64,000 bases of DNA from assembly GCA_016342585.1 (NCBI GenBank), contig JAEINK010000024.1, forward strand, positions 1 to 64,000, written 5' to 3'. The translations under genes were made by a program, and so were the position numbers. The notes under the pieces are model-generated. The model had not been told where the DNA came from, searched no databases, and was given only the letters and a program-made list of their open reading frames with translations. Position 1 is the stretch's first letter; every line of letters starts with the position of its first letter. This DNA is from Spirochaetales bacterium. GTDB lineage: Bacteria > Spirochaetota > Spirochaetia > UBA9216. Positions 18,714 to 29,119 of the stretch are shown here, piece after piece.

Positions 18714-21593
18714 ATGAAAAAGAAAAACCAAATATCAATAGCAGTACTCCTTTCTGGTTTGCTGCTCTTCTCCATTTTAGTCTGTACATCCTGTACCACG
18801 CCAGGTGGCAAAGTAAATCTGGATAATTCCATTTCCGGTCTTGCCGGTGATACAGGCGAGGCTCTCCTTCCTCTGGATCCTGCTGTTAAAACGGGGATTC
18901 TTGAAAATGGGCTTACCTGGTACATCCGTGAGAACCGGAAACCAGAGGGGCGGGCATCACTGAGGATTATCGTCAAGGCCGGATCCATCCTCGAGGATGA
19001 GGATCAGCAGGGGATTGCCCACCTGGTTGAACACATGGCTTTCAATGGCACCGAAAACTTTGAAAAAATGGAGCTGGTTAACTACCTTGAGTCCATTGGG
19101 ATGGCATTCGGTCCGGAAATAAATGCCTATACCTCTTTCGATGAGACTGTGTACATGCTGGAAATTCCAACCGGCGATGCGGATATCATAGTCAAAGCTC
19201 TCCTTATACTGGAAGACTGGGCCCATAGGTTATCCATGGATTCCGAAGAGATAGATAAAGAGCGGGGGGTCGTACGAGAGGAGTGGCGTCTTGGCCGGGG
19301 GGCATCAGGTCGTATCCGGGATCAGATCCTCCCTGTGATTCTTGGTGGTTCACGATATGCGGATAGACTCCCCATTGGAAAAATCGACGTGATTATGAAT
19401 ACCCCTGTCGAGAGGGTTCGTGACTTCTACAATGAGTGGTACCGGCCTGAACTGATGGCGATTGTTGCCGTTGGTGATTTTGATGGTGATGCCATGCAGC
19501 AGAAAATCATTGAGCAGTTTTCTCAAATCCCGCAAAAGGAGGGAAGACCCCGTGCCGGCTATGATGTTCCCCTTAACTCGGATACTCTTGTAAAGGTTAT
19601 CACCGATCCGGAGGTTCAAACCGGCAACTTTGAGCTTTCCATAAAGACCGAAAGCCCCTCCTTCTCAAGCCGTGAAGATTACCGGGAATACCTTATCCGA
19701 TCTATTTTATGGGGTGTCCTGAACGCACGCTTATCTGAAATTGCACAGGGTGATAATCCCCCCTTCATTGGAGCTCAGGCCGGTATGAGTCAGTTTGTAT
19801 CGGCACGAAGTTTTATCAGTTATTCCGGTCTTGTCTCTCCCGATAAGGCAGGGATCGGGCTTGAAACCCTTCTACGGGAAGTGAAGCGTATGATTGAATA
19901 TGGTATACTCCCCGAAGAGCTGGAACGGCAGAAGGCCGACCATATGAGTTTTATTGAGAGTGCCTGGCAGGACAGGGATAACAGAAAGTCCCCATCCTTA
20001 GCTCAGGAACTTGTCTCCTATTACCTTAAAGACGTTTTCATGCCCGGTCTTGATTCCGAATATGAATTGTTCCGTCAAATAATTCCAACCATAAGCCGGG
20101 AGGATGTTGATGCCTATGGGCGAACGATACTTCCTGCCGAGGGAAGAAGCCTTTACCTGATCCTCCCCGAGGCTGCTGCAGGGATTGCCCCTTCGATTGC
20201 AGAACTGCTTGATGTAGTTTCAAGGGTAGAGGAGTGGCAGCCTGAACCTCCTATAGAAGATAACCTCCCCGAAGAACTCATGGTGCGCCCACCTGTTACC
20301 GGAAACTTCGGTGCTGAATTTGAAATTGATGAGGTTAATTCCACTGTCTGGGTGATGGAAAATGGGGGACGGATAGTTTATAAAAAGACGGATTTTATGG
20401 AGGATGAGATACTTTTCCAGGCATTCAGCCCGGGAGGATTGTCTCTACTTTCGGATGAAGATTATCATATGGGGGCCTACGCCTCCCTCTTTCTCTCTGA
20501 AAGTGGCCTGGCCGGTTTTTCAGCCTCAGATTTGGGTAAAATCCTCGCGGGAAAAGATGTGAGTCTCCAACCCTATATCGGTGAATATTTTGAAGGGTTT
20601 TATGGCCAAACCTCCCCGGGAGATCTCGAATCCCTGTTTCAGCTATTAAATCTCTATTTCACTGCTCCGGGATTTTCCGAAGGCTCATTTGAAAATGTGA
20701 AGATGAGACTGACGCCACTACTGGAAAATCGATTGGAAGATCCCCAGACCCTCTATCAGGACAGGCTCAATGAAATTATCAGTTCCGGTGCTTTCCGGGC
20801 AAAACCTCTGGATCCGGATATCCTGAAGAGAATGGACCTTACAGATATAAGGAGGATCTATAGCGAAAGGTTTTCCGGACCCGGGGAATTCACCTACCTC
20901 TTTGTCGGTAATATTAACCCTGATGTTCTCTCTGAACTTATTTTAAGATATCTCCCCATGGCGGGTGTCTCCGATGTGAAGGAGGAGCAGGAAATCTGGA
21001 AAGATCGGGGAATCCGGCCCCCCGAGGGGTTCATTGACGAAGTCGTTGAAAAAGGACTGGAACCGCAAAGCCGGGTCACCCTCTATTTTCATGGCGAGGG
21101 GAGCTTCACCGATGATGAGAAAACAGCACTCCCCGTACTAGGTTCCATGTTACAGACCCTTCTCCGGGAGATTATTCGAGAGGATCTAAGCGGGACGTAC
21201 TCTATAAGATCAAATTTAGGTGTTCAGCTTTATCCTTTCGAGGGCTGGAGTGGTTCTATCTCCTTTGGTTGTGATCCCGAACGTACGGATGAGTTAAGTG
21301 AAAGGGTTATGGCAACACTAACGCAAGTTAAAAACGAAGGTGTTGATGAGGACCATTATAATCGGGAAATTGAAAAATACCGCCTGCAGTATGAAACGGG
21401 AGTGAAAGAGAACAGTTTCTGGATGTCTCATTTGCTGAAGGGGATTCGGGATAAGGAAGAGGTGGAAGCTCCCCTTACCCCGGAGGAGTATGAAGATACT
21501 CTCCGGAGTGTTTCCTTAAGGGAGCTTGCATCCCGGGTTTATACCGATAATTATATCAGGCTGGTGTTAGTTCCTTCAGAGGATGTGTTTTAA
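18714..21593 (+). CDS. M16-family zinc metallopeptidase, lipoprotein
   Basis: 959 residues. A hydrophobic signal sequence ends in CTSC (Cys27), a probable lipidation site. The zinc site is the inverted HxxEH motif HLVEH (His103, Glu106, His107) with the third ligand Glu183 in KERGVV, exactly 76 residues on as in pitrilysins. Two M16 halves and a second inactive pair follow, so it is a large pitrilysin/PqqL-like clamshell that probably degrades peptides in the periplasm. ATG at 18714 has GGGAG 6 nt before it and is preferred to an upstream TTG at 18693. Its 3' end overlaps the convergent ABC gene by 18 nt. Confidence 0.9.
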   Translation: MKKKNQISIAVLLSGLLLFSILVCTSCTTPGGKVNLDNSISGLAGDTGEALLPLDPAVKTGILENGLTWYIRENRKPEGRASLRIIVKAGSILEDEDQQGIAHLVEHMAFNGTENFEKMELVNYLESIGMAFGPEINAYTSFDETVYMLEIPTGDADIIVKALLILEDWAHRLSMDSEEIDKERGVVREEWRLGRGASGRIRDQILPVILGGSRYADRLPIGKIDVIMNTPVERVRDFYNEWYRPELMAIVAVGDFDGDAMQQKIIEQFSQIPQKEGRPRAGYDVPLNSDTLVKVITDPEVQTGNFELSIKTESPSFSSREDYREYLIRSILWGVLNARLSEIAQGDNPPFIGAQAGMSQFVSARSFISYSGLVSPDKAGIGLETLLREVKRMIEYGILPEELERQKADHMSFIESAWQDRDNRKSPSLAQELVSYYLKDVFMPGLDSEYELFRQIIPTISREDVDAYGRTILPAEGRSLYLILPEAAAGIAPSIAELLDVVSRVEEWQPEPPIEDNLPEELMVRPPVTGNFGAEFEIDEVNSTVWVMENGGRIVYKKTDFMEDEILFQAFSPGGLSLLSDEDYHMGAYASLFLSESGLAGFSASDLGKILAGKDVSLQPYIGEYFEGFYGQTSPGDLESLFQLLNLYFTAPGFSEGSFENVKMRLTPLLENRLEDPQTLYQDRLNEIISSGAFRAKPLDPDILKRMDLTDIRRIYSERFSGPGEFTYLFVGNINPDVLSELILRYLPMAGVSDVKEEQEIWKDRGIRPPEGFIDEVVEKGLEPQSRVTLYFHGEGSFTDDEKTALPVLGSMLQTLLREIIREDLSGTYSIRSNLGVQLYPFEGWSGSISFGCDPERTDELSERVMATLTQVKNEGVDEDHYNREIEKYRLQYETGVKENSFWMSHLLKGIRDKEEVEAPLTPEEYEDTLRSVSLRELASRVYTDNYIRLVLVPSEDVF

Positions 21594-22307
21594 GAATTTC
21601 ATCGTCCGTTCTTCCCTGGGGGTGTCAAAAACCTCCTCGGGAGTACCGGTCTCGATAATCTGTCCCTCATCCATGAAGACGACCCTGTCGGCGGCGGCCC
21701 GGGCGAATCCCATCTCATGGGATACAACCATCATGGTCATCCCATCCTTGGCCAGCTGCATCATTACATCAAGCACCTCTTTCACCATTTCAGGATCCAG
21801 GGCGGATGTCGGTTCATCGAAGAGCATCACCTTGGGATTCATGGCAAGGGCTCTGGCAATGGCCACCCTCTGTTTCTGTCCGCCCGAAAGCTGGGCCGGA
21901 TAGGAAGCACCCCTGTCGCCAAGACCTACCATGGTCAGGAGTCGTTTTCCCTCTTTTTCGGCTTCGGCTTTTGATATTTTTTTGACAGTTAAGGGAGCCA
22001 AAGTTATATTTTGCATGGCGGTTAAATGAGGGAATAGATTAAAATCCTGAAACACCATTCCCACCTCTTCCCTGATTTTTCTGATATCTCCCCTGGGATC
22101 CGTAACTTCATCCTTATCAATCCATATCTGACCGGAGGTTAGTGATTCCAGCCGGTTAACAGAGCGAAGCAAGGTGCTCTTACCGCTCCCGGAAGGTCCG
22201 ATTACCAGAACAACTTCTCCTTTTTTTATGGTGAGGTCGACACCGTTCAGTGCCTTTACAATCCCGAAATCCTTCAGGGCATCTTTAATCGTAATTCTAT
22301 TTTCCAT
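21576..22307 (-). CDS. Polar amino-acid ABC transporter, ATP-binding protein (GlnQ/HisP type)
   Basis: 243 residues. Walker [11 protein letters not shown]-loop [12 protein letters not shown], signature [15 protein letters not shown], Walker [15 protein letters not shown] and the H-loop [15 protein letters not shown] all match the polar amino-acid (PAAT) ATPases. It powers the permease encoded just upstream, whose gene it overlaps by 11 nt, and is the last gene of the three-gene transporter operon. Confidence 0.93.
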   Translation of the reverse strand: MENRITIKDALKDFGIVKALNGVDLTIKKGEVVLVIGPSGSGKSTLLRSVNRLESLTSGQIWIDKDEVTDPRGDIRKIREEVGMVFQDFNLFPHLTAMQNITLAPLTVKKISKAEAEKEGKRLLTMVGLGDRGASYPAQLSGGQKQRVAIARALAMNPKVMLFDEPTSALDPEMVKEVLDVMMQLAKDGMTMMVVSHEMGFARAAADRVVFMDEGQIIETGTPEEVFDTPREERTMKFLKHIL

Positions 22308-23109
22308 CTATGGTCATCCTTTCCTCCATCATTCCTACCAATCTTGAAAGGAAGAGGGTGAGTACAAGATAGATCAGGGCTATCAGGGAGTAGGCTTCAA
22401 AATAGAGAAAAGTCGTTGAGGCAAATTCGCGACCCCGCCTTAAAAGATCGGAAATTGCTAACACAGAGACAAGGGATGAATCCTTCAGGAGGGCTATGAA
22501 TTCATTCCCTATGGCCGGGAGGATTACTTTGATGGTCTGAGGAAGAATAACCTTTCTCAAAGCCTGACCCCGTGTGAGACCTAGGGCGATTGCTGCCTCC
22601 ATCTGTCCTTTGGGGATGGATTGGATTCCTGCGCGGAAAATCTCTCCCATATAGGCACCGTAACATACAGCCATGGCGATAACAGCGGCTGCCATTCCCT
22701 GAAGATGAAAAAATCTACCCAGCGCATAGTAAATATAGAAGAGTTGAACCAGTAATGGAATTCCCCTGATGACTTCAATATAAATTGTAGTGATCCTGTT
22801 TAGAGCCGGAACACGGGAGATCTGGCCAAGACCGGCAAGTAAACCGATGAAGGTCGCACAGATTATTGCCAGAATTGTTACTTCAAAGGTAATCAGTATT
22901 CCGTCAGGTACAAATTTCAGAATTTTCAGATAAGGATCGGGGTAGAAGATCGCCAGGAAAGCTATAAGGCCGATAGCACCGAAAAATGTAATTCTCCAGG
23001 TTAAAAGAGAACTCTTATCCCCTTTAGCGGGGATAAGAGCACCGTCTGTTACCTGAATTCTCGGGGCAGACTGTTCTTTCTTATGGGATTCTGAGTTTAG
23101 CGGAGCCAC
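22297..23109 (-). CDS. Polar amino-acid ABC transporter, permease
   Basis: 270 residues. A hydrophilic N-terminal extension of about 30 residues precedes an additional transmembrane helix and the conserved HisM/GlnP core of about five helices. The EAA-type cytoplasmic loop reads [20 protein letters not shown], which docks on the ATPase. It overlaps the binding-protein gene by 13 nt and the ATPase gene by 11 nt, so translation of the three is coupled. A single permease gene implies a homodimer. Confidence 0.92.
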   Translation of the reverse strand: MAPLNSESHKKEQSAPRIQVTDGALIPAKGDKSSLLTWRITFFGAIGLIAFLAIFYPDPYLKILKFVPDGILITFEVTILAIICATFIGLLAGLGQISRVPALNRITTIYIEVIRGIPLLVQLFYIYYALGRFFHLQGMAAAVIAMAVCYGAYMGEIFRAGIQSIPKGQMEAAIALGLTRGQALRKVILPQTIKVILPAIGNEFIALLKDSSLVSVLAISDLLRRGREFASTTFLYFEAYSLIALIYLVLTLFLSRLVGMMEERMTIDGK

Positions 23110-23843
23110 TTACTTACCAGCTCGTCTCTTGTTCCGGATTCGATGGTGGCTGCCAGACCTTTGTTGATCATATTCATAAGATCTGTATTGCCTTTTTTAA
23201 CAGCGATTCCATAGAATTCTTCTGTGAAAGGTTCACCAACAATCTTAAGGACATTTTTATAATTGTCATTACTCATAACAAAGTCTGCGGCAATGGGGCC
23301 ATCGGCTACAACTGCTGCAAGGTTACCATTGGCAAGATCTTCTACTGCAAAACCAATCTCGTCGTAGGTTTTCAGTGTAACGCCGTCTGCTTCATCAATC
23401 GCGATGGCACCGGTTGTTCCAATCTGGGCACCTACATTCTCACCCTTAAGATCTGAAAGGATGGAAACGCCGTTGTTTGCTTCGGCAACGATGATAACCT
23501 GACCTGCGTTGATGTAGGGATTAGAAAAGTCCATGGCAGCTTTTCTCTCTTCGGTAATTGTAACCGAGGAAATAACCGCATCGTATGAATTATTGGCAAG
23601 TCCTGCGAAAATTCCATCCCAGGCAGTATTTTTGATTTCAACTTCAAATCCACCTGCTTCGGCAATTGCCTTGATGAGATCAATATCAAATCCTACGATC
23701 TCTTTATCTGCATTTACATACTCCATGGGGGGCCATGTTGCATCACTTGCAATTGTAACTACATTCTCGTCTTTCTGCCCTCCGGCGAATACCATTCCTG
23801 CAATTAATGCAAAAATCATTAAACTCAAGATAAGTTTTTTCAT
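23097..23843 (-). CDS. Polar amino-acid ABC transporter, periplasmic binding protein
   Basis: 248 residues from the chosen ATG at 23843, which has AAGGAG at good spacing; a longer ORF upstream lacks a signal peptide start. The signal sequence MKKLILSLMIFALIAGMVFA is followed by GGQKDE, a mature N-terminus common in spirochaete binding proteins. The SBP_bac_3 fold is shown by DATWPPMEYVNADKEIVGFD and the ligand loop FSNPYINAGQVI. The substrate is probably an amino acid; basic or polar cannot be decided from sequence alone. Confidence 0.92.
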   Translation of the reverse strand: MKKLILSLMIFALIAGMVFAGGQKDENVVTIASDATWPPMEYVNADKEIVGFDIDLIKAIAEAGGFEVEIKNTAWDGIFAGLANNSYDAVISSVTITEERKAAMDFSNPYINAGQVIIVAEANNGVSILSDLKGENVGAQIGTTGAIAIDEADGVTLKTYDEIGFAVEDLANGNLAAVVADGPIAADFVMSNDNYKNVLKIVGEPFTEEFYGIAVKKGNTDLMNMINKGLAATIESGTRDELVSKWLR

Positions 23844-23912
23844 TTGTTTCTCCTTAATGAAACTGGGTGTTTGTGTATATTTATACAATATTATTTCATA
23901 AATGAGAAGCTT

Positions 23913-25247
23913 TTATGAATATATATTGTAAATTTTGTTTAAATATGCATGCTTCATAGCTTTTTCGAACTCTTCGTTATCCTTATACTCATAACCGAAG
24001 ACAGGTTTCCACAAATCCGGATCTTCCATGCACAAATAGAAGAATATTTTTTCATGCCAGGGGGTCAGACTTTCATAAGCCAGCTGAAACAACTCTTTCT
24101 TCAGTTCGTAGGGGTAGCTGTATTTCCCTCCAATCTCTTCCAGTGGCATTTGAAGGATCTTTGTTTTCCCCCCCCGGCTCCTTATGGTTTTAAGCACAGG
24201 TTTAATATAGGTCAGGGTCCCGAAAGAAATGAGGACGATTTCATCGGCTGAAAAAGTATCAAGAAGTAATTTAAATACCTCCCGGTAATCCTCCTGCCAC
24301 CCCGCATACCTTACCATCGGATGGAAATGAAAACCCACAAGGATCCCCTTATCGGCGGCTTTCCTGGCAGCTCCGATTCTTTCGGGGAGGGAGGCTGTCC
24401 CTCTCTCTTCGTTTTTTATTATTGTCGGGGTGTTCAACGACCATGTGGCGATCACATTCCTGCCCGGCGGATTTTCACACAGGTAGGAAACATTGGCTGA
24501 TTTGGTTTTCAGCTCAAGGATGACATTCGAATTCTTCCTGGCAAAATTAAAAAGTTCTGTGAGGACACCGAATTTATTGCCCCACATAAGACTGTCCGAT
24601 GATTGTCCTGTTCCGACATGATATGTCTCATGGGGGTCTAATACCAGCTTGTTGAGTTTCTCTTTCAAACCTTTATGGAAGTGGATGCTCTCTCCATGGT
24701 AGAAGGGGGTGATGGTGCAGTAACTGCAGTCATAACCGCAGTTGATAACCGCATCGAGGGTATGAAGATTACAGCATCTGGTTTTTTCCGAGGCGACAGG
24801 ACATCGGCCCATGAGGGTCGTATCATCCTCGGGGATATCCATTTTCAAACCCGATTCGGATACAAAACCCATATCGCTTATATTTTCTCCCTTTTTTTCA
24901 GGTTGTGATTCAGTATGGACTGAAACATTTGAAAAGTTCAGGAGATTTTCATTCCGGGCTGTGTAGACCGGAGATTTTGTTTTCAGCCCTTCCCAGGTGG
25001 TGCTGATTTTCTTCAGGGACCATTGCTTTCTATTTTTTCCCTTGATTGCCGGTGGAGGAGTTTCCCATATCCGGGAAATAGGCGATTCATCCCAGGAGGC
25101 CAGATCAACCCCGATAGTTACCAGGATCCTCAAATCCTGAAAAGAGAGAAAGTATTCTTCGGCTATCCCTTTCAGGAAATCCTGTTCGGCGGCGGGTAGA
25201 GCCTTATACAGGGGATCGTTCAATATTGTCGTTATTCTGCTTTTCAC
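23913..25247 (-). CDS. Radical SAM protein of the spore photoproduct lyase family
   Basis: 444 residues. The iron-sulphur motif CGYDCSYC (CxxxCxxC) lies after a preceding Cys-rich segment (RCPVASEKTRCCNLHTLD). The downstream region NVIATWSLNTPTIIKNEERG and GILVGFHFHPM closely follows SplB-type enzymes, which repair the thymine spore photoproduct. Nothing else here suggests sporulation, so the substrate is open: DNA lesion repair or an unrelated radical reaction. The N-terminal 130 residues have no obvious match. It lies upstream of the ABC transporter in the same direction. Confidence 0.8.
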   Translation of the reverse strand: MKSRITTILNDPLYKALPAAEQDFLKGIAEEYFLSFQDLRILVTIGVDLASWDESPISRIWETPPPAIKGKNRKQWSLKKISTTWEGLKTKSPVYTARNENLLNFSNVSVHTESQPEKKGENISDMGFVSESGLKMDIPEDDTTLMGRCPVASEKTRCCNLHTLDAVINCGYDCSYCTITPFYHGESIHFHKGLKEKLNKLVLDPHETYHVGTGQSSDSLMWGNKFGVLTELFNFARKNSNVILELKTKSANVSYLCENPPGRNVIATWSLNTPTIIKNEERGTASLPERIGAARKAADKGILVGFHFHPMVRYAGWQEDYREVFKLLLDTFSADEIVLISFGTLTYIKPVLKTIRSRGGKTKILQMPLEEIGGKYSYPYELKKELFQLAYESLTPWHEKIFFYLCMEDPDLWKPVFGYEYKDNEEFEKAMKHAYLNKIYNIYS

Positions 25248-25356
25248 CCGGGTAGTTTAAACTTCCTGAAGAGGAGCGTCCAGTGGGGGATTGTTCCGGC
25301 AGGGAGCATTCCAAAGAGTGTAGCAGGAGAGCAGGGGCTTACGATTTTAAAGACGA

Positions 25357-26412
25357 TTATAAAATTATTGATTTGTCCCGGGGTGTGGCGAAAGATTCCC
25401 GCCAATAGGGTTTCGGGGCAAGTAATTTCGCCTGAGAAAGGGTCCTTTTTTCGGAGTTTTTATCAATTTCTACTATATCCCCCATCATTCGCGGGACAAG
25501 GACTTCGGCAGCGGCGTGGGCTACCGAATAGATTGGTTGTCCCAGGGTTGTCAGCGGCGGGGTAAGGTAGGGGGAGAAATCCGCCCCGTTAAAACCGCCG
25601 ACCGATACATCTTCGGGGATTTTCATGCCGTTTTTGAAAGCCGCCTGCATGAAACCTAAAGCCATTAGATCGTTGGCACAAAGGACTGCCGTAGGTGGTT
25701 CAGATAGATTAAAGAGGCTTCTAAAACCTTCGGCGCCGCTCTTGGCACTCCAGTCTCCCTGAAAAACAAGATCCTTATCTTCATCCATTCCAAATTCGTT
25801 CCGGGCTGTCAGGTAGGCCTGGAGCCTTTCTCCCGCCATGGGGAGACCCTCTTCTCCTTTTATAAAACCCACTCTGCTGTGTTTCAGCCTTTTAAGTTCA
25901 CCCATCAGGAGTTTTATACCCCCTGTGGAATCGACATCGATATAAGGAATACTGTTTCTTTCCGGATTTCCGTAAAGAACAACGGCCGGAATATTTTCCC
26001 GGACAAGGGATTCAAGTTGCGGCTCACCCTTCCGGGGAGAGATAATAACAACACCATCCACCTTTCTCTGGTGGAACATGGCTCTGTAGTCCGTTTCATC
26101 CCCCCGCTCAAGGGAATCAAAAACAAGATGGAACCCTTTTTTTCTGAAACTTCGTTCCAATTCAAGGATCAGCGCCGGGTAAAAGGGGGCCGCGAAAATA
26201 AAATCACTCTGGGGGACAGAGATCCCCACCCCGAAGGATCTATCCATATTAAGGGCCCGGGCTGCCGCGTTGGGGTAATAATTGAGTTCTTCGATAGCCT
26301 CAAGAACCTTCTGCCTTGTCGCTTCCTTAACATTCCCCCTGTTGTTTACAACCCGGGAAACGGTCATGAAAGAGACTCTGGCTTTTCTGGCTACATCCGA
26401 TTGAGATGGCAT
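25357..26412 (-). CDS. LacI-family transcriptional regulator
   Basis: 351 residues. The N-terminal HTH and hinge read SQSDVARKARVSFMTVSRVV, followed by the LacI hinge helix (YYPNAAARALN) and a periplasmic-binding-protein-like sensor domain (FAAPFYPALILELERSFRKK; CANDLMALGFM; VGGFNGADFSPYLTPPLTT). It probably senses a sugar. It is divergent from the hexokinase gene, which makes that gene its most likely target. Ribosome binding site AAGGAG. Confidence 0.9.
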   Translation of the reverse strand: MPSQSDVARKARVSFMTVSRVVNNRGNVKEATRQKVLEAIEELNYYPNAAARALNMDRSFGVGISVPQSDFIFAAPFYPALILELERSFRKKGFHLVFDSLERGDETDYRAMFHQRKVDGVVIISPRKGEPQLESLVRENIPAVVLYGNPERNSIPYIDVDSTGGIKLLMGELKRLKHSRVGFIKGEEGLPMAGERLQAYLTARNEFGMDEDKDLVFQGDWSAKSGAEGFRSLFNLSEPPTAVLCANDLMALGFMQAAFKNGMKIPEDVSVGGFNGADFSPYLTPPLTTLGQPIYSVAHAAAEVLVPRMMGDIVEIDKNSEKRTLSQAKLLAPKPYWRESFATPRDKSIIL

Positions 26413-26482
26413 TCTGACTCCTTGTAAATCTCAATTAAATAATACAATAAAGATTCAAAAACTTCCATTACAGGATTTTTGA

Positions 26483-26505
26483 TTTTATCCGGATCTTTTA
26501 TCCGG
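26483..26505. repeat. Tandem 10-bp direct repeat, candidate LacI-family operator
   Basis: TTTTATCCGG occurs at 26483-26492 and 26496-26505, a 13-bp period, between the lacI-type gene and hexokinase. The first copy includes the palindrome ATCCGGAT (26487-26494) with a central CG, as in many LacI-family sites. It lies 25 bp upstream of the hexokinase -35 box. Confidence 0.4.
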
Positions 26506-26529
26506 CAATTAGAAAAAGGGAGCTTGTAT

Positions 26530-26558
26530 TTGACTTAATAGAAATTTTCCAGTTTAAT
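26530..26558 (+). promoter_or_regulatory. Promoter of the hexokinase gene
   Basis: TTGACT (26530-26535), a 17-bp spacer and TTTAAT (26553-26558) end 6 nt before the ATG at 26565, so the transcript would be leaderless. GGAG between the -10 box and the ATG is only 2 nt from the start and is unlikely to be a working ribosome binding site. Confidence 0.55.
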
Positions 26559-26564
26559 GGAGTT

Positions 26565-27884
26565 ATGAATAAGATTGATAAAGCAACTGAAAAAAAAATA
26601 GACACCTTCTTCTCCAATGCCGAATTGACCGGCAGTGAGATCGTATTTGACAGATTTGTTGAGAAATTTCATGACGATATGCAGGCCGGCCTCGATGGGC
26701 GGGATTCAGCCATGCCAATGTATGCCTCCTATATTAAAGGGGATGATCATCTCCTGGAAGTGGGGAAACCCATTGCTGTTATCGATGCGGGGGGGACAAA
26801 TCTTCGTGTGGCTCTTATTAAGCTTAAGGAGGACTACTCCCTTGAGATCAGTGATTTTAAGAAACACGCCATGCCCGGAATTGATCGGGAGGTCAGTTTC
26901 GATGAATTTTTCAGAACTATTGCTGAGTATGCTCTTCCGGTTGTAAAGCAGAGCTCCCGGGTTGGTTTCTGTTTCTCCTACCCAATGCGGAAGGAGTCCG
27001 CGTTTGACGGAACCCTCAAGGCCTGGTCTAAAGAGGTTAAAGCTCCTGGTGTCCTGAATAAACCTATATGTGAAAACCTTAAAAAAGCCCTGGCTGATCT
27101 GGGGTGTAGTGACCTTCATATCACCATCTTTAACGATACGGTATCCACCCTGCTCGCCGGGCGGACCTTCAATCCTGTCCGGGAGTATGACGGTTATATG
27201 GGGCTCATTATGGGGACCGGTCTTAATACGGCCTACCTTGAAAAGAACGAAAATATAAAAAGGCTTCCGGGACTTCCCTCTGGCACTCAGGTTATCAATA
27301 TGGAATCTGCCATGTTTAACCTTTATGAGCGGGGACCCATCGACGCGGCTTTTATCGCGGCAACCGAAAACCCAGAAATGAATCAACTTGAGAAAATATC
27401 CTCCGGTGGGTACCTGGGGAGTCTCTGGATAGAATACCTGAAAACGGCGGCCCGGAATGGACTCTTTTCCGAAGATGCCGCCCCGGAAATCCTAAAAATC
27501 AAGCCTGTCCAGACCTCCGAACTGGATAGTTTCCTGCGGGACCCCTTTGGTGAACATGTGGTCGGAAAATGCCTCTCCAGACTGTGTGAGGATGATTACT
27601 ACATTTGCTGGAAGATTGGAGATCGGCTGCTTGAGAGGGCGGCAAAGGTTGTAGCCTTAGTTATCTCTTCGGTTGTTCTATGGACCGGTTGCGGAGAAAA
27701 TCCATTAAAGCCCGTCTGTATTTGTGTTGACGGATCAACCTTCTTTAAATTGAAGGGGTACAGGGAGAAGACGGAGCATTACTTGAAATCCTATCTGGAA
27801 GATGAGAAATCAAGATGGGTTGAACTTGTTTCAGTGGATAACGCACCCCTGGTAGGAGCTGTCGTGGCAGGGCTGACAAATTAG
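26565..27884 (+). CDS. Hexokinase (eukaryote-like fold)
   Basis: ATP-dependent phosphorylation of glucose or another hexose at the entry to glycolysis. 439 residues. Phosphate-binding loop 1 is VIDAGGTNLRVALIKL; further blocks are RVGFCFSYPM, IFNDTVSTLLAG, MGTGLNTAYLE and the adenosine region VCICVDGSTFFKLKGYREKT. The layout matches the long hexokinase family of eukaryotes and some spirochaetes, not short bacterial glucokinases (about 320 residues). It is divergent from a LacI regulator. The dGTPase gene follows after 32 nt. Confidence 0.88.
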   Translation: MNKIDKATEKKIDTFFSNAELTGSEIVFDRFVEKFHDDMQAGLDGRDSAMPMYASYIKGDDHLLEVGKPIAVIDAGGTNLRVALIKLKEDYSLEISDFKKHAMPGIDREVSFDEFFRTIAEYALPVVKQSSRVGFCFSYPMRKESAFDGTLKAWSKEVKAPGVLNKPICENLKKALADLGCSDLHITIFNDTVSTLLAGRTFNPVREYDGYMGLIMGTGLNTAYLEKNENIKRLPGLPSGTQVINMESAMFNLYERGPIDAAFIAATENPEMNQLEKISSGGYLGSLWIEYLKTAARNGLFSEDAAPEILKIKPVQTSELDSFLRDPFGEHVVGKCLSRLCEDDYYICWKIGDRLLERAAKVVALVISSVVLWTGCGENPLKPVCICVDGSTFFKLKGYREKTEHYLKSYLEDEKSRWVELVSVDNAPLVGAVVAGLTN

Positions 27885-27916
27885 AAGAAGCTGAGTAAGG
27901 GTAAAAAGGAGAAACC

Positions 27917-29065
27917 GTGGCGGATAATCTGTTTTTTGCATCTCCCCTGGGAGATGAGCAATTGAAAAAGAGAATTAATGAACGGGATGAGGATCTAAGG
28001 GGGCACTATTTTCGCGATACCACAGCGATACTTCACTCCTATCCCTTTAGACGGTTGAAGCATAAAACGCAGGTTTTCTTTGCGCCCCGGAATGATCATA
28101 TCTGTACCAGGATTGAACATGTCATGCATGTGGCAACTGTGGCAACGACTATCTGCCGTGCCCTTGGTTTAGATCCGGATCTCGCCTGGGCTATTGGGCT
28201 CGGTCACGATTTGGGGCACACCCCCTTCGGTCATTTAGGTGAAAAAATAATCGGGAATCTTCTTGCCGGGGAGGGAGGATTTCGTCATGAAATCTACTCT
28301 CTGCGGGTTGTCGATCATCTGACCGGTTATGGCAAAGGGTTGAACCTGACCTATGCGGTTCGTGACGGGATTCTGAACCATTGCGGTGAGAAATTCGAGA
28401 AGGTTATCAGACCGGATTTTAATATTAAAAATCTGTCGGAGATCAAAACCCGGGAGTACTATCCTTCAAGCTGGGAAGCAGTAGTTGTCAGGATGAGTGA
28501 TAAGATCGCCTATCTGGGGCGTGATTTAGAAGATGCCATGCAGCTTCATATTGTGACCCCCGATCAGATCCCCGAAGAGGTTCGCCGGATCCTCGGAGAG
28601 CATAACAGTGATATCATAAATACCCTCGTTCAGGATGTCATCTCCTATTCTCTTGAGAATGGGGAGATTGGTTTTTCAAATGATATCTATGAGACAATAA
28701 TTCAATTAAAAGAGTTTAATTATAAAAATATATATTCAAACCCAAGGCTGACAGTCTATCACGACTATTTCGAGCGGATAATAATGACCCTCTTTCATTA
28801 TCTTAAGGAACTCTTTGAAACCAAAGGTTTTGAGATTGAGACGTATCATGATGAGAAGAATTATCTTGCTCAGCGGTTCGGTGATTTTCTCAAGAAAATG
28901 CAGCATTTCTATGAATCCGAAGGGGCTTCCGCCCTGCATATTGTCATAGATTATATTGCTGGAATGACCGATGACTACTCAATAGATTGTGTGAAAGAGA
29001 TTATGATTCCAAGGAAATTTTCAGTTCAGTTTGATCAGATTATTCCCGGTCCGGATTTAATTTAG
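27917..29065 (+). CDS. dgt: Deoxyguanosinetriphosphate triphosphohydrolase-like HD protein
   Basis: 382 residues. HD-domain phosphohydrolase of the dGTPase-like class: RIEHVMHVATVATTI carries the first His, GLGHDLGHTPFGHLGE the HD pair, and SDKIAYLGRDLEDA the final Asp. It cleaves dNTPs to deoxynucleosides and triphosphate, trimming dNTP pools. GTG start with an AAGGAGA ribosome binding site. It faces the anaerobic RNR operon tail-to-tail, so pool synthesis and removal genes are neighbours. Confidence 0.9.
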   Translation: MADNLFFASPLGDEQLKKRINERDEDLRGHYFRDTTAILHSYPFRRLKHKTQVFFAPRNDHICTRIEHVMHVATVATTICRALGLDPDLAWAIGLGHDLGHTPFGHLGEKIIGNLLAGEGGFRHEIYSLRVVDHLTGYGKGLNLTYAVRDGILNHCGEKFEKVIRPDFNIKNLSEIKTREYYPSSWEAVVVRMSDKIAYLGRDLEDAMQLHIVTPDQIPEEVRRILGEHNSDIINTLVQDVISYSLENGEIGFSNDIYETIIQLKEFNYKNIYSNPRLTVYHDYFERIIMTLFHYLKELFETKGFEIETYHDEKNYLAQRFGDFLKKMQHFYESEGASALHIVIDYIAGMTDDYSIDCVKEIMIPRKFSVQFDQIIPGPDLI

Positions 29066-29119
29066 GAAAAAGATGTGAAGGAAAAAGGTTTGACTGGGAA
29101 AATTTTGACAGGTAACATT

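Noticed and set aside
23913-25247. Evidence for sporulation
   Set aside because: A spore-photoproduct-lyase-like protein alone is not evidence; no sporulation genes are present and the family includes other functions.
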